Of a stretch of 64,000 bases of DNA, positions 43,796-53,863 are shown one piece after another. This DNA comes from Pseudoips prasinana. Lineage: Eukaryota; Arthropoda; Insecta; Lepidoptera; Nolidae. Every line of letters starts with the position of its first letter. The first letter of the stretch is position 1. The notes beneath the pieces were generated by a model that was not told the DNA's origin, did no database searches, and saw only the letters and a program-made list of their open reading frames with translations. The stretch is from contig OX621266.1 of NCBI GenBank assembly GCA_951640165.1, positions 5,332,001 to 5,396,000 on the forward strand, given 5' to 3'. The position numbers and the translations under genes were made by a program.

Positions 43796-44091
43796 TGTAA
43801 AGACCGGTACGACCTGAAGGGTTCTACTGGGTAAATAAATGAAAGAGTGGACTGTATATAAGCTGGTTGTATTGCCGTTAGAATTGTATTGTACAAAAAT
43901 TGAACCCGCGAACAAACATAAGGTAATTTAGGATCGGTTGATGTGAGGAGGTCCAAAGAGCGAATGGACGAGTGTTGCCGCTGATGCTATGATGGCGCCA
44001 CCGTCGCGTCGCTCCACCCGAAGTCACTTGACGGCAGCGGAGGGCGCCCCGCGCCCTTCCACCCGAGCGTTATGTTGCGAAAGTTCCAACA
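43796..44091 (-). repeat. BEL/Pao 5' LTR
   Basis: 296 bp. Just inside it (- strand) lies 'ttggtccttcaggatcgccg', the expected place for a primer site; I cannot assign the tRNA. Confidence 0.9.
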
Positions 44092-44537
44092 GTTACTACA
44101 TTTTTACACTCCATCCTCATTAGTTAATAACTAATATTTATGATATTTAAATATTTTATTAATATATTGTATATCACGATAATGACGTGCCGGTTGACGA
44201 ATGTGATATTGGAAACAGGTAGGATGGGCGGAGCCAATGCGTCTACGCATCTTTGTTCCGTCACCAGTTGATAGCTACCTGTCGCACTAATTACATGTGA
44301 ATAGTTTCCGTGCCGTGTAAACGATACCCACATAATTTTATATAAAAACATTATTTTCTGTTCGTGTGTTGTACAATTCTTCTTTCTTCTGCTGTTGTTC
44401 TGTGCCTGTACTTTGTGTTTGCACCTTCTATATTTGTTGGTGATGGAGATGTGTATTGTGATCGAGATGGAGAAATAAAACTGGTAAACTGTTGAGTCAG
44501 ATTTGATTTATCTCACAACTACACCCTTATTACCACA
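44092..44537 (+). repeat. Element B 3' LTR, right part
   Basis: 446 bp, resuming with the duplicated gttac and ending 'ttattaccaca'. Confidence 0.9.
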
Positions 44538-44542
44538 CGTTA

Positions 44543-45616
44543 ATGGATAACTACGAGAGAAATATATTAGAAACTAATTATAACTCATGGAGTGATTTTA
44601 CTTGCGACATACCGCCCAATCAAAACGAACTTCTACTTTTACACGTAAACATACGATCCATGATAAAGAATCATGCCGAACTCGAACTAATAGTGTCTTC
44701 AAGCCCTACAATTATACATATTATTGTCATTACCGAAGCAAACTTATCCGACAACACGAGTAGTTTATTTAATCTCGACGGCTATGCTATGTACACGGAG
44801 CTACGCAGCGATCGGAGAGGAGGCGGCATTATCATCTACGCTCACAAAACGGTGTCGTTCATAAGCAATCCTATTAAAACAATGACTTGTGAGTGTTTGT
44901 GCGGAATAGTGAAATGTGCGTCGGGTTATATAATTAATCTGTGTGCGGTATATCGACCCCCAGATTTAAATAAACATAACTTTATAAGTGAAATAGTGTG
45001 CGTTCTTTCAAAATTTCCTTCTAATAATAACTGTATACTCGTAGGTGATATGAACATAGACCTCTTAACCTCAAAATCATACGACAAAAAAATTGTTAAT
45101 AATTATTTAAACTCACTAAGTAACTTGGGCTTAGAAAACTGCATATCACAGTATACTAGAATTGAGACAACTGTTATAGGCACATCCAAATCCTGTGTCG
45201 ATCACTTATTCATCCGTGATGTTTATTTAAGTGACAGCTGTAATATCCACTCAGTTCGCTCGGCTATCGTGTGCAGAAAACTAGCCGATCATTATATCAT
45301 CGGGCTATCATTAGTAACTAGTGAGACACTCAAAATAATCAAAACCGTAACTAGACTTGATAACGCCAGAGTTAAGGAAGAATTGTGTAAAATCGACTGG
45401 GGTTCTGCACTCAGTACCGACGACCCAAATATTATAACTGAGATTATTACTGACAACTTCCAATCTGTATACAAAAATTGTACTATTACGCAAAAAATTA
45501 ATACAAATAAGAGACAACAGTGCAAGTGGATCAGCAAAAGATTAATGGAAATGTGTAACAGAAAAAAGGAATTGTTAGATATTTATCTTAAAGATACTAA
45601 TAACGCCAAAAAATGA
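44543..45616 (+). CDS. LINE ORF2 part 1: endonuclease domain (frameshifted)
   Basis: 357 residues. Apurinic-type endonuclease motifs: LLHVNIRSMIKNH, VITEANLSDN, VGDMNIDLL and ADHYIIGLSL (Asp-His of the last motif). It nicks target DNA to prime reverse transcription. The frame runs into a stop in an A-rich tract at 45606-45616 (a 6-A run); the frame displaced by one base stays open through to the RT at 45723, so this is a single-base insertion, not two genes. The start codon sits directly after the Gypsy target duplication. Confidence 0.8.
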   Translation: MDNYERNILETNYNSWSDFTCDIPPNQNELLLLHVNIRSMIKNHAELELIVSSSPTIIHIIVITEANLSDNTSSLFNLDGYAMYTELRSDRRGGGIIIYAHKTVSFISNPIKTMTCECLCGIVKCASGYIINLCAVYRPPDLNKHNFISEIVCVLSKFPSNNNCILVGDMNIDLLTSKSYDKKIVNNYLNSLSNLGLENCISQYTRIETTVIGTSKSCVDHLFIRDVYLSDSCNIHSVRSAIVCRKLADHYIIGLSLVTSETLKIIKTVTRLDNARVKEELCKIDWGSALSTDDPNIITEIITDNFQSVYKNCTITQKINTNKRQQCKWISKRLMEMCNRKKELLDIYLKDTNNAKK

Positions 45617-45722
45617 ACTTATCTACAAAAAGTATAGAAATAGGACTAATAGATTAATAAATAAAGCTAGAAATAATAATATAAAAAAAGAGATATGTGA
45701 TGTTTTTAAAAATAAGAAAAAA

Positions 45723-47561
45723 ATGTGGGGCATAATTAATAGATTGACGGGTAGATTGGTAAAGGCTATAGACGAAATTTTTTTGAATACTTTCAAAATG
45801 AAAGCTGACAGATTATCTCAAAAGTTTGCTAATGATTTCGATTCTAATGTGAAAAACATATTATGTACATGTAACGTACCGTTGCTGGATGAAAAATCAT
45901 ATATAAACACCCCAGAAAGTACACTTAAAATAAATAAAATAAACAATCAAACAGTTTTTAATATCTTAAGACATATCGATGAAAAAAAAAGCCCGGGATG
46001 TGATAAAATTCGAGCCAAAGATATTAAACATATTGCTAATGACATTACACCAGTTTTAACTCATCTCATTAACGCTTGCATCACCACATCAACCTACCCG
46101 GATGCACTAAAAGTCGGTTTAGTAAGGCCAATTCATAAAAAGGGTAGTTATTTAGATACCAACAACTACCGGCCTATCACAATACTATCTTGCTTAGATA
46201 AAATTGTAGAAAAATACTATGGACGGACTATATGTGATTTTTTAGTGAGTAACAGCGTCATACATAAAAAACAGTTTGGTTTTCAAAGAGAAAAAAGTAC
46301 TTCGCAATTATTGACACAATTTACTGATGAGATAAATGATTACTTAAATAACAAAAACAATGTAATAGTAGTAATGATAGACTTCAGCAAAGCATTTGAC
46401 ACCTTAAATTACGAAACCTTGTTTAACAAGCTCCAGCAGAATGGCATTCAGGGTCCGGTGCTGGAATGGTTTAAAAGCTACCATACTAACAGATACAATA
46501 TGGTTAGCATAAATAATGAGCAAAGTCACCCAATACCAACCCTATACGGTACGGCACAAGGCTCAATTTTGGGTCCAACTGAATACTTATTATATGTGAA
46601 TGATATGTGCAATATATTCCAGCACTGCTCCATCTACCAGTTTGCGGACGACACGTGTCTTATCGCTGCTAATAAAGATGTAGGAATTGCACAAAATATG
46701 TTACAAACAGACTTTAACCAGTTATGCAAATGGGCACATGATGTTGGGTTATCTATAAACTACCAAAAAACAAAAGTAATGCATATACACTCGCCATATT
46801 TAAAGTATAATAGTCAACCACCAAAAGTCATTGCCCATGAACATAACTGTATGCACTTACCAAATAACGTAACATGTGCTTGTGAACCACTAGAAAATGC
46901 ACATTGTCACACGTACTTAGGCTTAAAAATAGATAATAAATTTAACTGGGCTAATCATATAGATTATATTTGTAGTAAGCTCAGAGCAATACTAGCTAAA
47001 CTAACAATTTTAAAACACAAATTACCATATAATACACTAAGACTTCTATATCTCGCCCTGGCAGATTCGATAATCAATTATGGAATATCCAGTTATGGTA
47101 GAACTTATAAAACCTACCTAGATAACATATATAGGTTACAGTTAAGACTATTAAAAACTATAATTCCTTTAAAAATCAAATATAACTTTAAAAACAACTA
47201 TGACAACCTTTTTAAATATTGTAAAGTTTTATCAATTTACGACAAAGTAAAGGTGGCAATTGTATCTGAATACAAAGAAAAAATGGAATTGTTACTTAAA
47301 TATAATAGACCTAGTAACCTACGTCAGCTGCCTAATTTACCTACATATAAAATTCCTAAGTATAACAATGTATACGGAAAGAGACACTGGAGGTGTATCC
47401 TTCCCTCTATTATAAACAACTTACCAAAATACATAATAGATAAAATTATAAAATGCAAAAACGCGAAGAAAACGCATTCATTAGTAAAATATTATTACTT
47501 AGTACAAAGTGGGAACGACGCACCTCCAGATATTCGAAGCTGGAACGTTTCCATTCGCTAG
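45723..47561 (+). CDS. LINE ORF2 part 2: reverse transcriptase (frameshifted)
   Basis: 612 residues from the first Met after the frameshift; the open frame starts earlier, near 45610. RT motifs: VIVVMIDFSKAFDTLNYETL, YGTAQGSILGPTEYLLYVND (the usual PQG is AQG here) and FADD at 307-310. The C-terminal region has ALADSIINYGISSYG. No zinc finger at the end. Together with part 1 it makes a standard EN-RT protein broken by one frameshift. Confidence 0.85.
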   Translation: MWGIINRLTGRLVKAIDEIFLNTFKMKADRLSQKFANDFDSNVKNILCTCNVPLLDEKSYINTPESTLKINKINNQTVFNILRHIDEKKSPGCDKIRAKDIKHIANDITPVLTHLINACITTSTYPDALKVGLVRPIHKKGSYLDTNNYRPITILSCLDKIVEKYYGRTICDFLVSNSVIHKKQFGFQREKSTSQLLTQFTDEINDYLNNKNNVIVVMIDFSKAFDTLNYETLFNKLQQNGIQGPVLEWFKSYHTNRYNMVSINNEQSHPIPTLYGTAQGSILGPTEYLLYVNDMCNIFQHCSIYQFADDTCLIAANKDVGIAQNMLQTDFNQLCKWAHDVGLSINYQKTKVMHIHSPYLKYNSQPPKVIAHEHNCMHLPNNVTCACEPLENAHCHTYLGLKIDNKFNWANHIDYICSKLRAILAKLTILKHKLPYNTLRLLYLALADSIINYGISSYGRTYKTYLDNIYRLQLRLLKTIIPLKIKYNFKNNYDNLFKYCKVLSIYDKVKVAIVSEYKEKMELLLKYNRPSNLRQLPNLPTYKIPKYNNVYGKRHWRCILPSIINNLPKYIIDKIIKCKNAKKTHSLVKYYYLVQSGNDAPPDIRSWNVSIR

Positions 47562-47782
47562 CTACGCCTTGGCCAATTGAGACGCAAGTGTAACTGAATA
47601 GGCGCACATAATCTTCTTATTGTTATAGATTCAGCGCCTTTTTATTATAATAAAAATTTTGTATAATTTAATTTAAAATAAACAGTTCCAAATTTAAATT
47701 TAATTTAAAAATTTAAAAAAAAATTAGATAACATAATTATTATGACATTTTTCTACATTTACAATTATAATATAATAATAAT
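47562..47782 (+). other. LINE 3' UTR and AT-rich flank
   Basis: 'gcgcctttttattataataa' and A-rich text near 47700-47730 are the likely 3' end of the LINE; the rest is AT-rich. Confidence 0.5.
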
Positions 47783-47837
47783 ATCCAACGACATTTCACA
47801 CACGGCCAACTAATCCTAAACTAAGCAGAGCTTGTAC
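47783..47837 (-). repeat. tRNA-derived SINE, 3' part (split copy, left)
   Basis: 'cacacggccaactaatccta' to 'agcagagcttgtac' is the 3' part of the SINE, reversed. The next SINE bases are found at 59305, 11.5 kb away. Confidence 0.75.
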
Positions 47838-48741
47838 AGACGCCAGTACATCCAGCTACCACGATCTGTCAAATTTCTTTTATAGATTTTCAACTTTATC
47901 ACATAGGCATAAGGTTCACATTCCATCCTAAATATAATCTAAAATAATAAGCATTCAGACAACCGATCGAGCATATATTGTGTTTGCCTACTAAATAATT
48001 ACTCTAATTGGACCAAATCCCGTGTCCATGCCCGCTTGAGTACCTATGTTTCGCCGGACCGTCTCAACTGGGTCGTGTTGAAACCGGTAGTAGATGAACC
48101 CACTGAGTTTGTTTCGCTGGGTCTTCTCAGTTGGGGCGCATTGGATCCGGTGGTAGCATTAAAGCGCGACCGTCGTTATTAACACAAGGTCCGTCATAAT
48201 AATAATACCTTTAATATAGACAGAACCATTGACAATATGTAGTAAAAATATTAGACTTAAACTAGATAATTAAACATAATCTCTTGACAATAACTTGATA
48301 CGAGCTAGCTAAATATCATTGCTGTAATAAAATAAATTTTATAAATGTTTTCATACAATATGTACCTAAATATCTATGTTACTAGAAATAATATCTAATG
48401 TATACAACTATTTTTTTATTTTTTTTATTTAAAACTTTTGCACATGGATGTACAGAGGCGGACTTAATGCCGGAGGCATTCTCTACCAGTCTACCTTAGG
48501 GTGATGCAGAGAAAACTAAAGTAGGTAGGTGCACTTAACACGTCGTGTGTGGAGGTGATAAATCTTATACTTAAAAATTACAATAAAAATAGTTACATAA
48601 ACTACATAAATTAAAACTAGAATATAATAATATATATTTATAAAATAATAAACATATATACATAAATATACATACATATACATAAATATACATACATAGA
48701 CATAAATATATACCTAGAGAAAAGTTTATAATAGAAAAGAG

Positions 48742-51693
48742 CTATTGGGCTGATTCTGCCATATTTTTCATAATATGTTCCCGGATTTTCTTTTTAAAAG
48801 AAAAGCTACTCTTTGCCATCCTGATCTCAGTAGGTAGAGAGTTCCAAAGAAGAATGGATTGAACGAAAAAGGAAGAATGGATGAAATCAGAACGATGAGG
48901 TGGGCATTGAAGAAGACGATTGTGAGAAGAGCGAAGATTTTTGGAATGATTGTTATGAAGATATTGGAATTGAGAAGTTAAGTATAGAGGAGAAGAAGGC
49001 GAGTGTAGAAGAGAAAATAAGGTAGTTAAGGCTCTCATCGTTCTGCGCTGACGAATAGGGAACCACTTTAGCTGAGCTCGGTAGTCACTCACATGGTCAT
49101 ATTTACGAAGATTGAATATGAATCGAATGCAGTTATTAAGAAGTCGGTCAAGTTTATTGAGGTGATCTGCATTCAGGTCAAAGTAGCAAACATCACCATA
49201 GTCAATTATAGGAAAGATTAAGGCTTGCACGAGCATTACTTTTGTTTTTGAGGGCAGGAAGTATTTGAGGCGATAAAGACTCCGCAGAACACTTGTGACC
49301 CTCTGACATACATTAGAAACCTGGTTCTGCCAACTAAATGCTGTGTCGATGTGCATGCCAAGATTTTTTACACATCGGCTGATGGGTATAGTTGATTGGT
49401 TAAAAATTATAGGTGGCAGATTGTGGATGTCAACTCGGCTCATCATACGAGAACTACCCACGATGATGGCTTGGCATTTAGCTGGGTTTACAGTGACACC
49501 GAACCTATTCGACCAGTTTTTTATAAATTCTAAGTCCAGATTAACTTTATTGATCGCTTCTGACAAACTGTCTATGCTCGCATGTGTATACAGTTGTAGG
49601 TCATCGGCGTAAAGATGATACGCACTCTGAAGATCATTCGTTAAGAGGTTTATAAAAACAGAGAATAAAAGAGGAGAGAGAATACCGCCTTGAGGAACGC
49701 CAGTGTCAAGGTAATACCAGTTCGATGAGGCTTCGCCGACGCGTACCGATTGCTGGCGCCCTCGAAGATAAGAGGAAAACCATTCCAGCGCGTTGTCCGA
49801 GACCATAAGATAAGAAAGGATGGATAACAGGATATCGTGACTGACGGTATTAAAAGCATTAGAAAAGTCTACCAAAACCATCACTGTGACTTTGGTATCC
49901 TCCATAGCAGTCCTAATATCGCCAGTCACTTTGAGGAGAGCAGTGGAAGTACTGTGGCCACGCCTGAACCCAGATTGTAGCGGGCTAATTAGGCTGTTGG
50001 CAAGTATGAAATTTGATAACTGTTTATGGACACAGGACTCCAGTACTTTAGATAGAAAAGGAAGGATTGAAATAGGACGATAGTGAGTGGGTAGAGAGGG
50101 ATTAGAGGTCTTAGGGAGAGGATGGACGTAGGCTTTACGCCATGTGGAGGGAAATGATCCGGAATCGAGGGAGAAGTTTACAACGTGACAGATCACAGGG
50201 AGGAGGTGATCTAATATTGCTGTGATCATGCGGCGACTGATACAATCACAGCCAACTGCACTGGATTTTATGGAAAGGATTATCTTCTTGATCTCATTCA
50301 AATCGACTGGAGAAAAAGAAAACTGTTTAACGTTGGGGCGCGTTAGACCATTTACATAGGCGATTGTTTGCATTATGGTGAGGTGATCTACGGATGAAGT
50401 AGTGGTGAAATGACGATTAAGATCATCTAAACCAATGGAGCTAGGAAGGTCTAAATTCCGCGACTTGCCGATACCTAAAGTTCCGAGGACTTTCCAGATA
50501 CCAGCAGGAGTTGATGAGGATATACTTTCGCAAATATGACGGCGTTTAGCATTACGTACCATCAGGTTACACCGATTCCTAGCAATCTTAAAGAGGTTCC
50601 AATTGAGATCAGATCGTTCCCTTTTAAATTTACGAAATGCAAGGTCCCGACGCCGCATTGCCATCTTAACCATGGTTGTCATCCAAGGCGCTGGAGGACG
50701 CTTAAATTTAACTTTTCTAACCGGAGCATGGACGTTATAAAGTTTAGTGATGGTATCATTGAGCACATGGACCTTTTCGTCTATGGTTAGAGCTTCCGTC
50801 AAAGGCAACCAGTCAATTTCCGACGCATCCTTACATAATTTATCGACACTCATCCTAGCAAAGGAACGCACGTGCAACACCTTAGGTTTAGGCTTAGGAG
50901 GCTTCAGGGTGTAGGATAGGTAAATAAGATCGTGACGGGAAAATCCAGGAGCTTCATGTTGTCCATGAGAAGAAACTAAGGAAGGGTTAGAGGTAAGGAT
51001 AAGATCGAGCCAAGTATCTTCGCCGTTGATATTGTGGTGAGTAGCTTGGAGAGGCAGAACATGCAAGCTACTTGACTCAACAATTTGTAGGAGTTTACGA
51101 GAGCGAGGGGAGTTGTGAGCGAGGAGGTTGGTGTTGAAATCTCCCATGATAATGTGATGAGAATACTCCGAACCCATAGATTCCAGTACCAAGTCGAAAT
51201 CGGTGAAGTAGTCAGCATTTGGGGGACAATAAACCACACCAATAATAATTTTGGACCCTTTGAGGGATACTTCAAGAAATAGATACTCAGCAGAAACGGA
51301 ATTATTGTTCGTTGAAGTAGATAAAATCTTAAAGACAAGGTCACTTCTCAAATAAATTGCAACGCCACCCCCTCCCTTACCAATTCGATCATTCCGGATG
51401 AGAATATACCCGGGGAGAGGATACGTTGTCGAAAGTAGGGGAGGTTTGAGCCAGCTTTCAGATATCAGGATGGCATGGATGTTACTGTCAGTGAACGCAT
51501 TTAAACATTCAGAATAATGGCTTGGAATACTCTGAGCATTTATATGGCAAACGTTTAATTGATTCACAATGTTTTGATTAAATGTCAGTTGCAGAAAATC
51601 CCCGAGTGTATCGCTGAACGAGCAAAAGCTATCGTTTGCAGATGTTGAGGAATCATAGGCAGAATAAAATGAATCATCAGAATCACTAGGCAT
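48742..51693 (-). CDS. CR1-like LINE ORF2 (endonuclease-reverse transcriptase)
   Basis: 983 residues, no stops. Endonuclease motifs: VCHINAQSIPSHYSE, LISESWLKPP, GKGGGGVAIYLRSD, IIMGDFNTNLL and FSRHDLIYLSY. RT motifs: VTVMVLVDFSNAFNTVSHDI, DTGVPQGGILSPLLFSVFIN and YADD at 695-698. C-terminal part: FPIIDYGDVCYFD and NCIRFIFNLRKYDHVSDYRA. Acidic/Ser-rich start (MPSDSDDSFYSAYDSST). All catalytic residues expected for the family are present. Close relatives of the C-terminus occur at 53489 and 63836. Confidence 0.9.
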   Translation of the reverse strand: MPSDSDDSFYSAYDSSTSANDSFCSFSDTLGDFLQLTFNQNIVNQLNVCHINAQSIPSHYSECLNAFTDSNIHAILISESWLKPPLLSTTYPLPGYILIRNDRIGKGGGGVAIYLRSDLVFKILSTSTNNNSVSAEYLFLEVSLKGSKIIIGVVYCPPNADYFTDFDLVLESMGSEYSHHIIMGDFNTNLLAHNSPRSRKLLQIVESSSLHVLPLQATHHNINGEDTWLDLILTSNPSLVSSHGQHEAPGFSRHDLIYLSYTLKPPKPKPKVLHVRSFARMSVDKLCKDASEIDWLPLTEALTIDEKVHVLNDTITKLYNVHAPVRKVKFKRPPAPWMTTMVKMAMRRRDLAFRKFKRERSDLNWNLFKIARNRCNLMVRNAKRRHICESISSSTPAGIWKVLGTLGIGKSRNLDLPSSIGLDDLNRHFTTTSSVDHLTIMQTIAYVNGLTRPNVKQFSFSPVDLNEIKKIILSIKSSAVGCDCISRRMITAILDHLLPVICHVVNFSLDSGSFPSTWRKAYVHPLPKTSNPSLPTHYRPISILPFLSKVLESCVHKQLSNFILANSLISPLQSGFRRGHSTSTALLKVTGDIRTAMEDTKVTVMVLVDFSNAFNTVSHDILLSILSYLMVSDNALEWFSSYLRGRQQSVRVGEASSNWYYLDTGVPQGGILSPLLFSVFINLLTNDLQSAYHLYADDLQLYTHASIDSLSEAINKVNLDLEFIKNWSNRFGVTVNPAKCQAIIVGSSRMMSRVDIHNLPPIIFNQSTIPISRCVKNLGMHIDTAFSWQNQVSNVCQRVTSVLRSLYRLKYFLPSKTKVMLVQALIFPIIDYGDVCYFDLNADHLNKLDRLLNNCIRFIFNLRKYDHVSDYRAQLKWFPIRQRRTMRALTTLFSLLHSPSSPLYLTSQFQYLHNNHSKNLRSSHNRLLQCPPHRSDFIHSSFFVQSILLWNSLPTEIRMAKSSFSFKKKIREHIMKNMAESAQ

Positions 51694-52445
51694 AGACTTA
51701 AAATAAATAATAATATAAAATATAAATAAATAATAAAATATTATTTAAAATTGTTAATTTAAATTACAACTAAAGCAGTGCAATAATATATACACTAGTA
51801 TACTCTGCACCACCCGCCAGCGTACAAGCTTGGTATCTACATACAATCTTAATTAAACACTATACTTAAAAGTACACATACATATTCTACACACACTGGG
51901 TGCGAGAAACAAAATTATAAAAATTATCTCCCAATCTACAAAACAAAAATACTCAGTTTACTTTTAGTAGTGAGTGTATCCGAACGCATCCCATAATGTT
52001 CATAGACGTACATACGTCATGTTGACAACCTTATGACGTTCAAGAAGTTTGAGTTACTGACATAATAATAATTAATATTGACTAATGACTATGAGACAAA
52101 TGAAAAGATAATATATCAACAACCCACTATTTTAAAATAATTGACTACAAAACATCTGAGGTAAATGGGTTATTAGGAAGTAATATTTGAAAGTACCTAA
52201 AGCATCAGAATGGCATAAAAAGTTCAACAAACGATTTACATGAGTTTGCAAAGGTAAGTAAAAGCTACACATACTTTCTATTTACGTGGAGTATTATGCA
52301 CTAAAGTGTTAATACAGCCAGTGTAGTGTACATGCACTGAACTAACTATCACTATCTTTTCAGCTCACCATCGCTGCTGCCGGCTGAAGTTGTCGATACC
52401 ACCGATACCTTTGGGTACTTGGCGAAGAGAGGGGTCAGTTGTTCA
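51694..52445 (-). other. Interval between the two LINE ORFs
   Basis: About 750 bp, AT-rich, no conserved frame. It is longer than usual for two ORFs of one LINE, so ORF1 and ORF2 might belong to different insertions; the single pair of flanking repeats argues for one. Confidence 0.5.
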
Positions 52446-53081
52446 TCAGTTGTGACTGTGGCGAACCGAATCAGACGTTTTAATAAAGATAGTGGAATCC
52501 TGCGTCCACACCATCCGCATTGAGAAGTACAACCGGGCCTTAGCGAACACTGCTTGCCTGGCCCTCGTCAAGAACTCCTTTAATGAAACTGATGTTCCCT
52601 TCAACTTAGCTTTGGCCCTCCAGACCGATGATTTGATATCCAAATTTGAGAATCTCACCAAAATGGGGCGATGATGTTCCTTACTGAGCGAACCTAGCCG
52701 GTGACACACTTTGATGGCAGTTGTGGAGATGTCATGGAGACCAAGTTTCTGGTTGATAATGTCCAAAATGGTCTTAGTGCAGTCTTCCTTATCTTTCTCA
52801 GGAAGACCTGAGAAAACTAAAGCTTTGCGTCGGCTCCTAGTCTCCAAGTCATCAGCTTGTTTAGAACATTCGCGTATCTGTTGACGTAGCAGACTCAAGA
52901 CACTGAAAATAATTTCCCTGAAGGTCCGGAGTTCTTCAGCTACTTTAGCCACAGTGTCCTTTCCACGTTGTCCTTCAGTAACGGTGGCGCTTTGGATCTG
53001 TGCTTGAAGGTCATCCAGTCTCTTTCCAACGTTTTCCTCAAGCCTCTGCTGTGTGGCCAGAACCTCAGAGAGATTAGACAT
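52446..53081 (-). CDS. LINE ORF1, coiled coil plus RRM-like domain
   Basis: About 211 residues from the Met at 53081 (MSNLSEVLATQQRLEENVG). An upstream in-frame Met at 53225 exists, but the extra 48 residues look like leader sequence. A coiled-coil stretch (residues ~5-90) leads to RRKALVFSGLPEKDKEDCTK and RPILVRFSNLDIKSSVWRAK, the pattern of the RNA-recognition and C-terminal domains of L1-type ORF1 proteins. It would bind the element's RNA as a trimer. It lies upstream of ORF2 on the same strand. Confidence 0.75.
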   Translation of the reverse strand: MSNLSEVLATQQRLEENVGKRLDDLQAQIQSATVTEGQRGKDTVAKVAEELRTFREIIFSVLSLLRQQIRECSKQADDLETRSRRKALVFSGLPEKDKEDCTKTILDIINQKLGLHDISTTAIKVCHRLGSLSKEHHRPILVRFSNLDIKSSVWRAKAKLKGTSVSLKEFLTRARQAVFAKARLYFSMRMVWTQDSTIFIKTSDSVRHSHN

Positions 53082-53322
53082 GTTGTTCCTGTGTAGTGTA
53101 CAGTGACTATATTCAAGTATAGTGTAGTTGTGATGCTGAGCTGGCAGGTGGTGTTGTTTTAGTGCTTGGATTACATAAAATGTACCACAAATGTAAGTAC
53201 CTCTTAGTAAAGGCTTAGGGCACAAGATTTTGATGTATAAATATATTAAAACTCAATATTTATAATTAAATTGAATTATAACACTTGGAAATGCGTCTTA
53301 ACTTTTTATTCACCTACCCGCG

Positions 53323-53358
<36 letters not shown>

Positions 53359-53367
53359 ATATTAAAA
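53082..53367 (-). other. LINE 5' UTR with poly(A/T) run
   Basis: The 5' UTR is uncharacterised; 53322-53356 is an A-run of about 35 (T-run in element sense). Confidence 0.5.
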
Positions 53368-53488
53368 AACTATATTACTACAAACATGTTCTGACTATTT
53401 ACAAGCGCTTTTTTAAAGTCTACGTGAATAAAAACCATTTTTTATTTTATTTTATTTTATTGGGTAAATTTGACAGATGGGGGTAGCT

Positions 53489-53863
53489 TTTTGTATAAGG
53501 TTCATATTTGGGCTCCGCAAGTATGACCACGTATCTGAATTTCGTTCAAAACTCAAGTGGCTCCCTATACGCCTTCGCCGGAATGCACATATTTTGTCCC
53601 TTTTATACAGCATTATCTTTAATCCTGCTGCCCCCTATTATCTTAAAGAACAATTTCAATTTCTAAGTGATACACATACGAGATCATTGAGATCATCAGA
53701 AAACCTAAACCTGTCTTTACCAACACATTCCACTAACTTTTTTAGTAAATCTTTTACTGTTGAGGCAGCTCGCCTCTGGAATGCGTTGCCTTTAACAATT
53801 AGACGTGCTCAATCCCTTGGTTTGTTCAAAACACTAGTGAAAAACCACTACTTGTCACTATGA
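53489..53863 (+). pseudogene. LINE ORF2 C-terminal fragment
   Basis: The frame reads CIRFIFGLRKYDHVSEFRS, then HTRSLRSSENLNLSLPTHST and AARLWNALPLTIRRAQSLG. It aligns with the end of the complete ORF2 at 48742, but is a different family. RT and endonuclease are missing because of 5' truncation. Confidence 0.85.

Larger units (their letters stand above)
39431..44096 (-). mobile_element. BEL/Pao retrotransposon derivative lacking RT and integrase
   Basis: The element is 39436-44091 (4,656 bp), TG...CA, with the 5-bp duplication gttac (39431-39435, 44092-44096), inserted in the 3' LTR of element B. LTRs are 296 bp with one C/T difference. It codes on the - strand for a BEL/Pao gag-protease only; the frame ends where the RT domain should begin, and the remaining 1.27 kb has no coding. 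No polypurine tract is evident. Near-identical LTRs on a defective element mean it was copied recently, presumably with enzymes from an intact relative. Confidence 0.9.
34684..44541 (+). mobile_element. CsRn1/Kabuki-type Gypsy retrotransposon (element B), itself interrupted
   Basis: Element B is 34688-44537, flanked by cgtt (34684-34687 and 44538-44541). Without the BEL/Pao insertion and its 5-bp duplication it is 5,189 bp. The 5' LTR (34688-35210) is 523 bp; the two 3' LTR parts, after removing the duplication, also total 523 bp with no difference seen. gag and pol are open. It is related to element A in gag motif, primer and pol, but is clearly a different family. Confidence 0.92.
33404..47740 (+). 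mobile_element. Non-LTR retrotransposon split by a nested Gypsy element
   Basis: The LINE has ORF1 (33600-34622), a short intergenic region, then ORF2 starting at 44543. Everything from 34688 to 44537 is a later Gypsy insertion, proved by the cgtt target duplication on both sides. The insertion point lies 1 bp before the ORF2 start codon after the duplication. ORF2 carries a +1 frameshift. The 3' UTR (47562-47740) is AT-rich. Ends are approximate; no target duplication was found. The combination of a PHD-like ORF1 and an EN-RT ORF2 suggests the CR1-related group, but the clade is not certain. Confidence 0.8.
48406..53373 (-). mobile_element. Near-complete CR1-like non-LTR retrotransposon
   Basis: The element is about 48412-53367 with aactat on both sides (48406-48411, 53368-53373). 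ORF1 (52446-53081) and ORF2 (48742-51693) are both open. The 3' UTR carries 'ccggcattaagtccgcctct', a hallmark of a common lepidopteran LINE family, and ends in an A/T-rich tail. The 5' end is followed by a ~35-bp A-run (53322-53356), an unusual position. With both frames open it may be competent. Confidence 0.75.
47926..53460 (+). mobile_element. 5'-truncated LINE 3' end split by a CR1-like LINE
   Basis: The left part 47926-48411 ('aaatcccgtgtccatgcccg' to 'gtatacaactat') and the right part 53374-53460 ('attactacaaacatgttctg' to a (ttttat)n tail) match the continuous copy at 14352-14770. It sits in the loop of the MITE. Confidence 0.7.

Noticed and set aside
45606..45723. Two separate genes for endonuclease and RT in the LINE at 44543-47561
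   Set aside because: The frame displaced by one base stays open between them, so it is a single ORF2 with a frameshift in an A-run.
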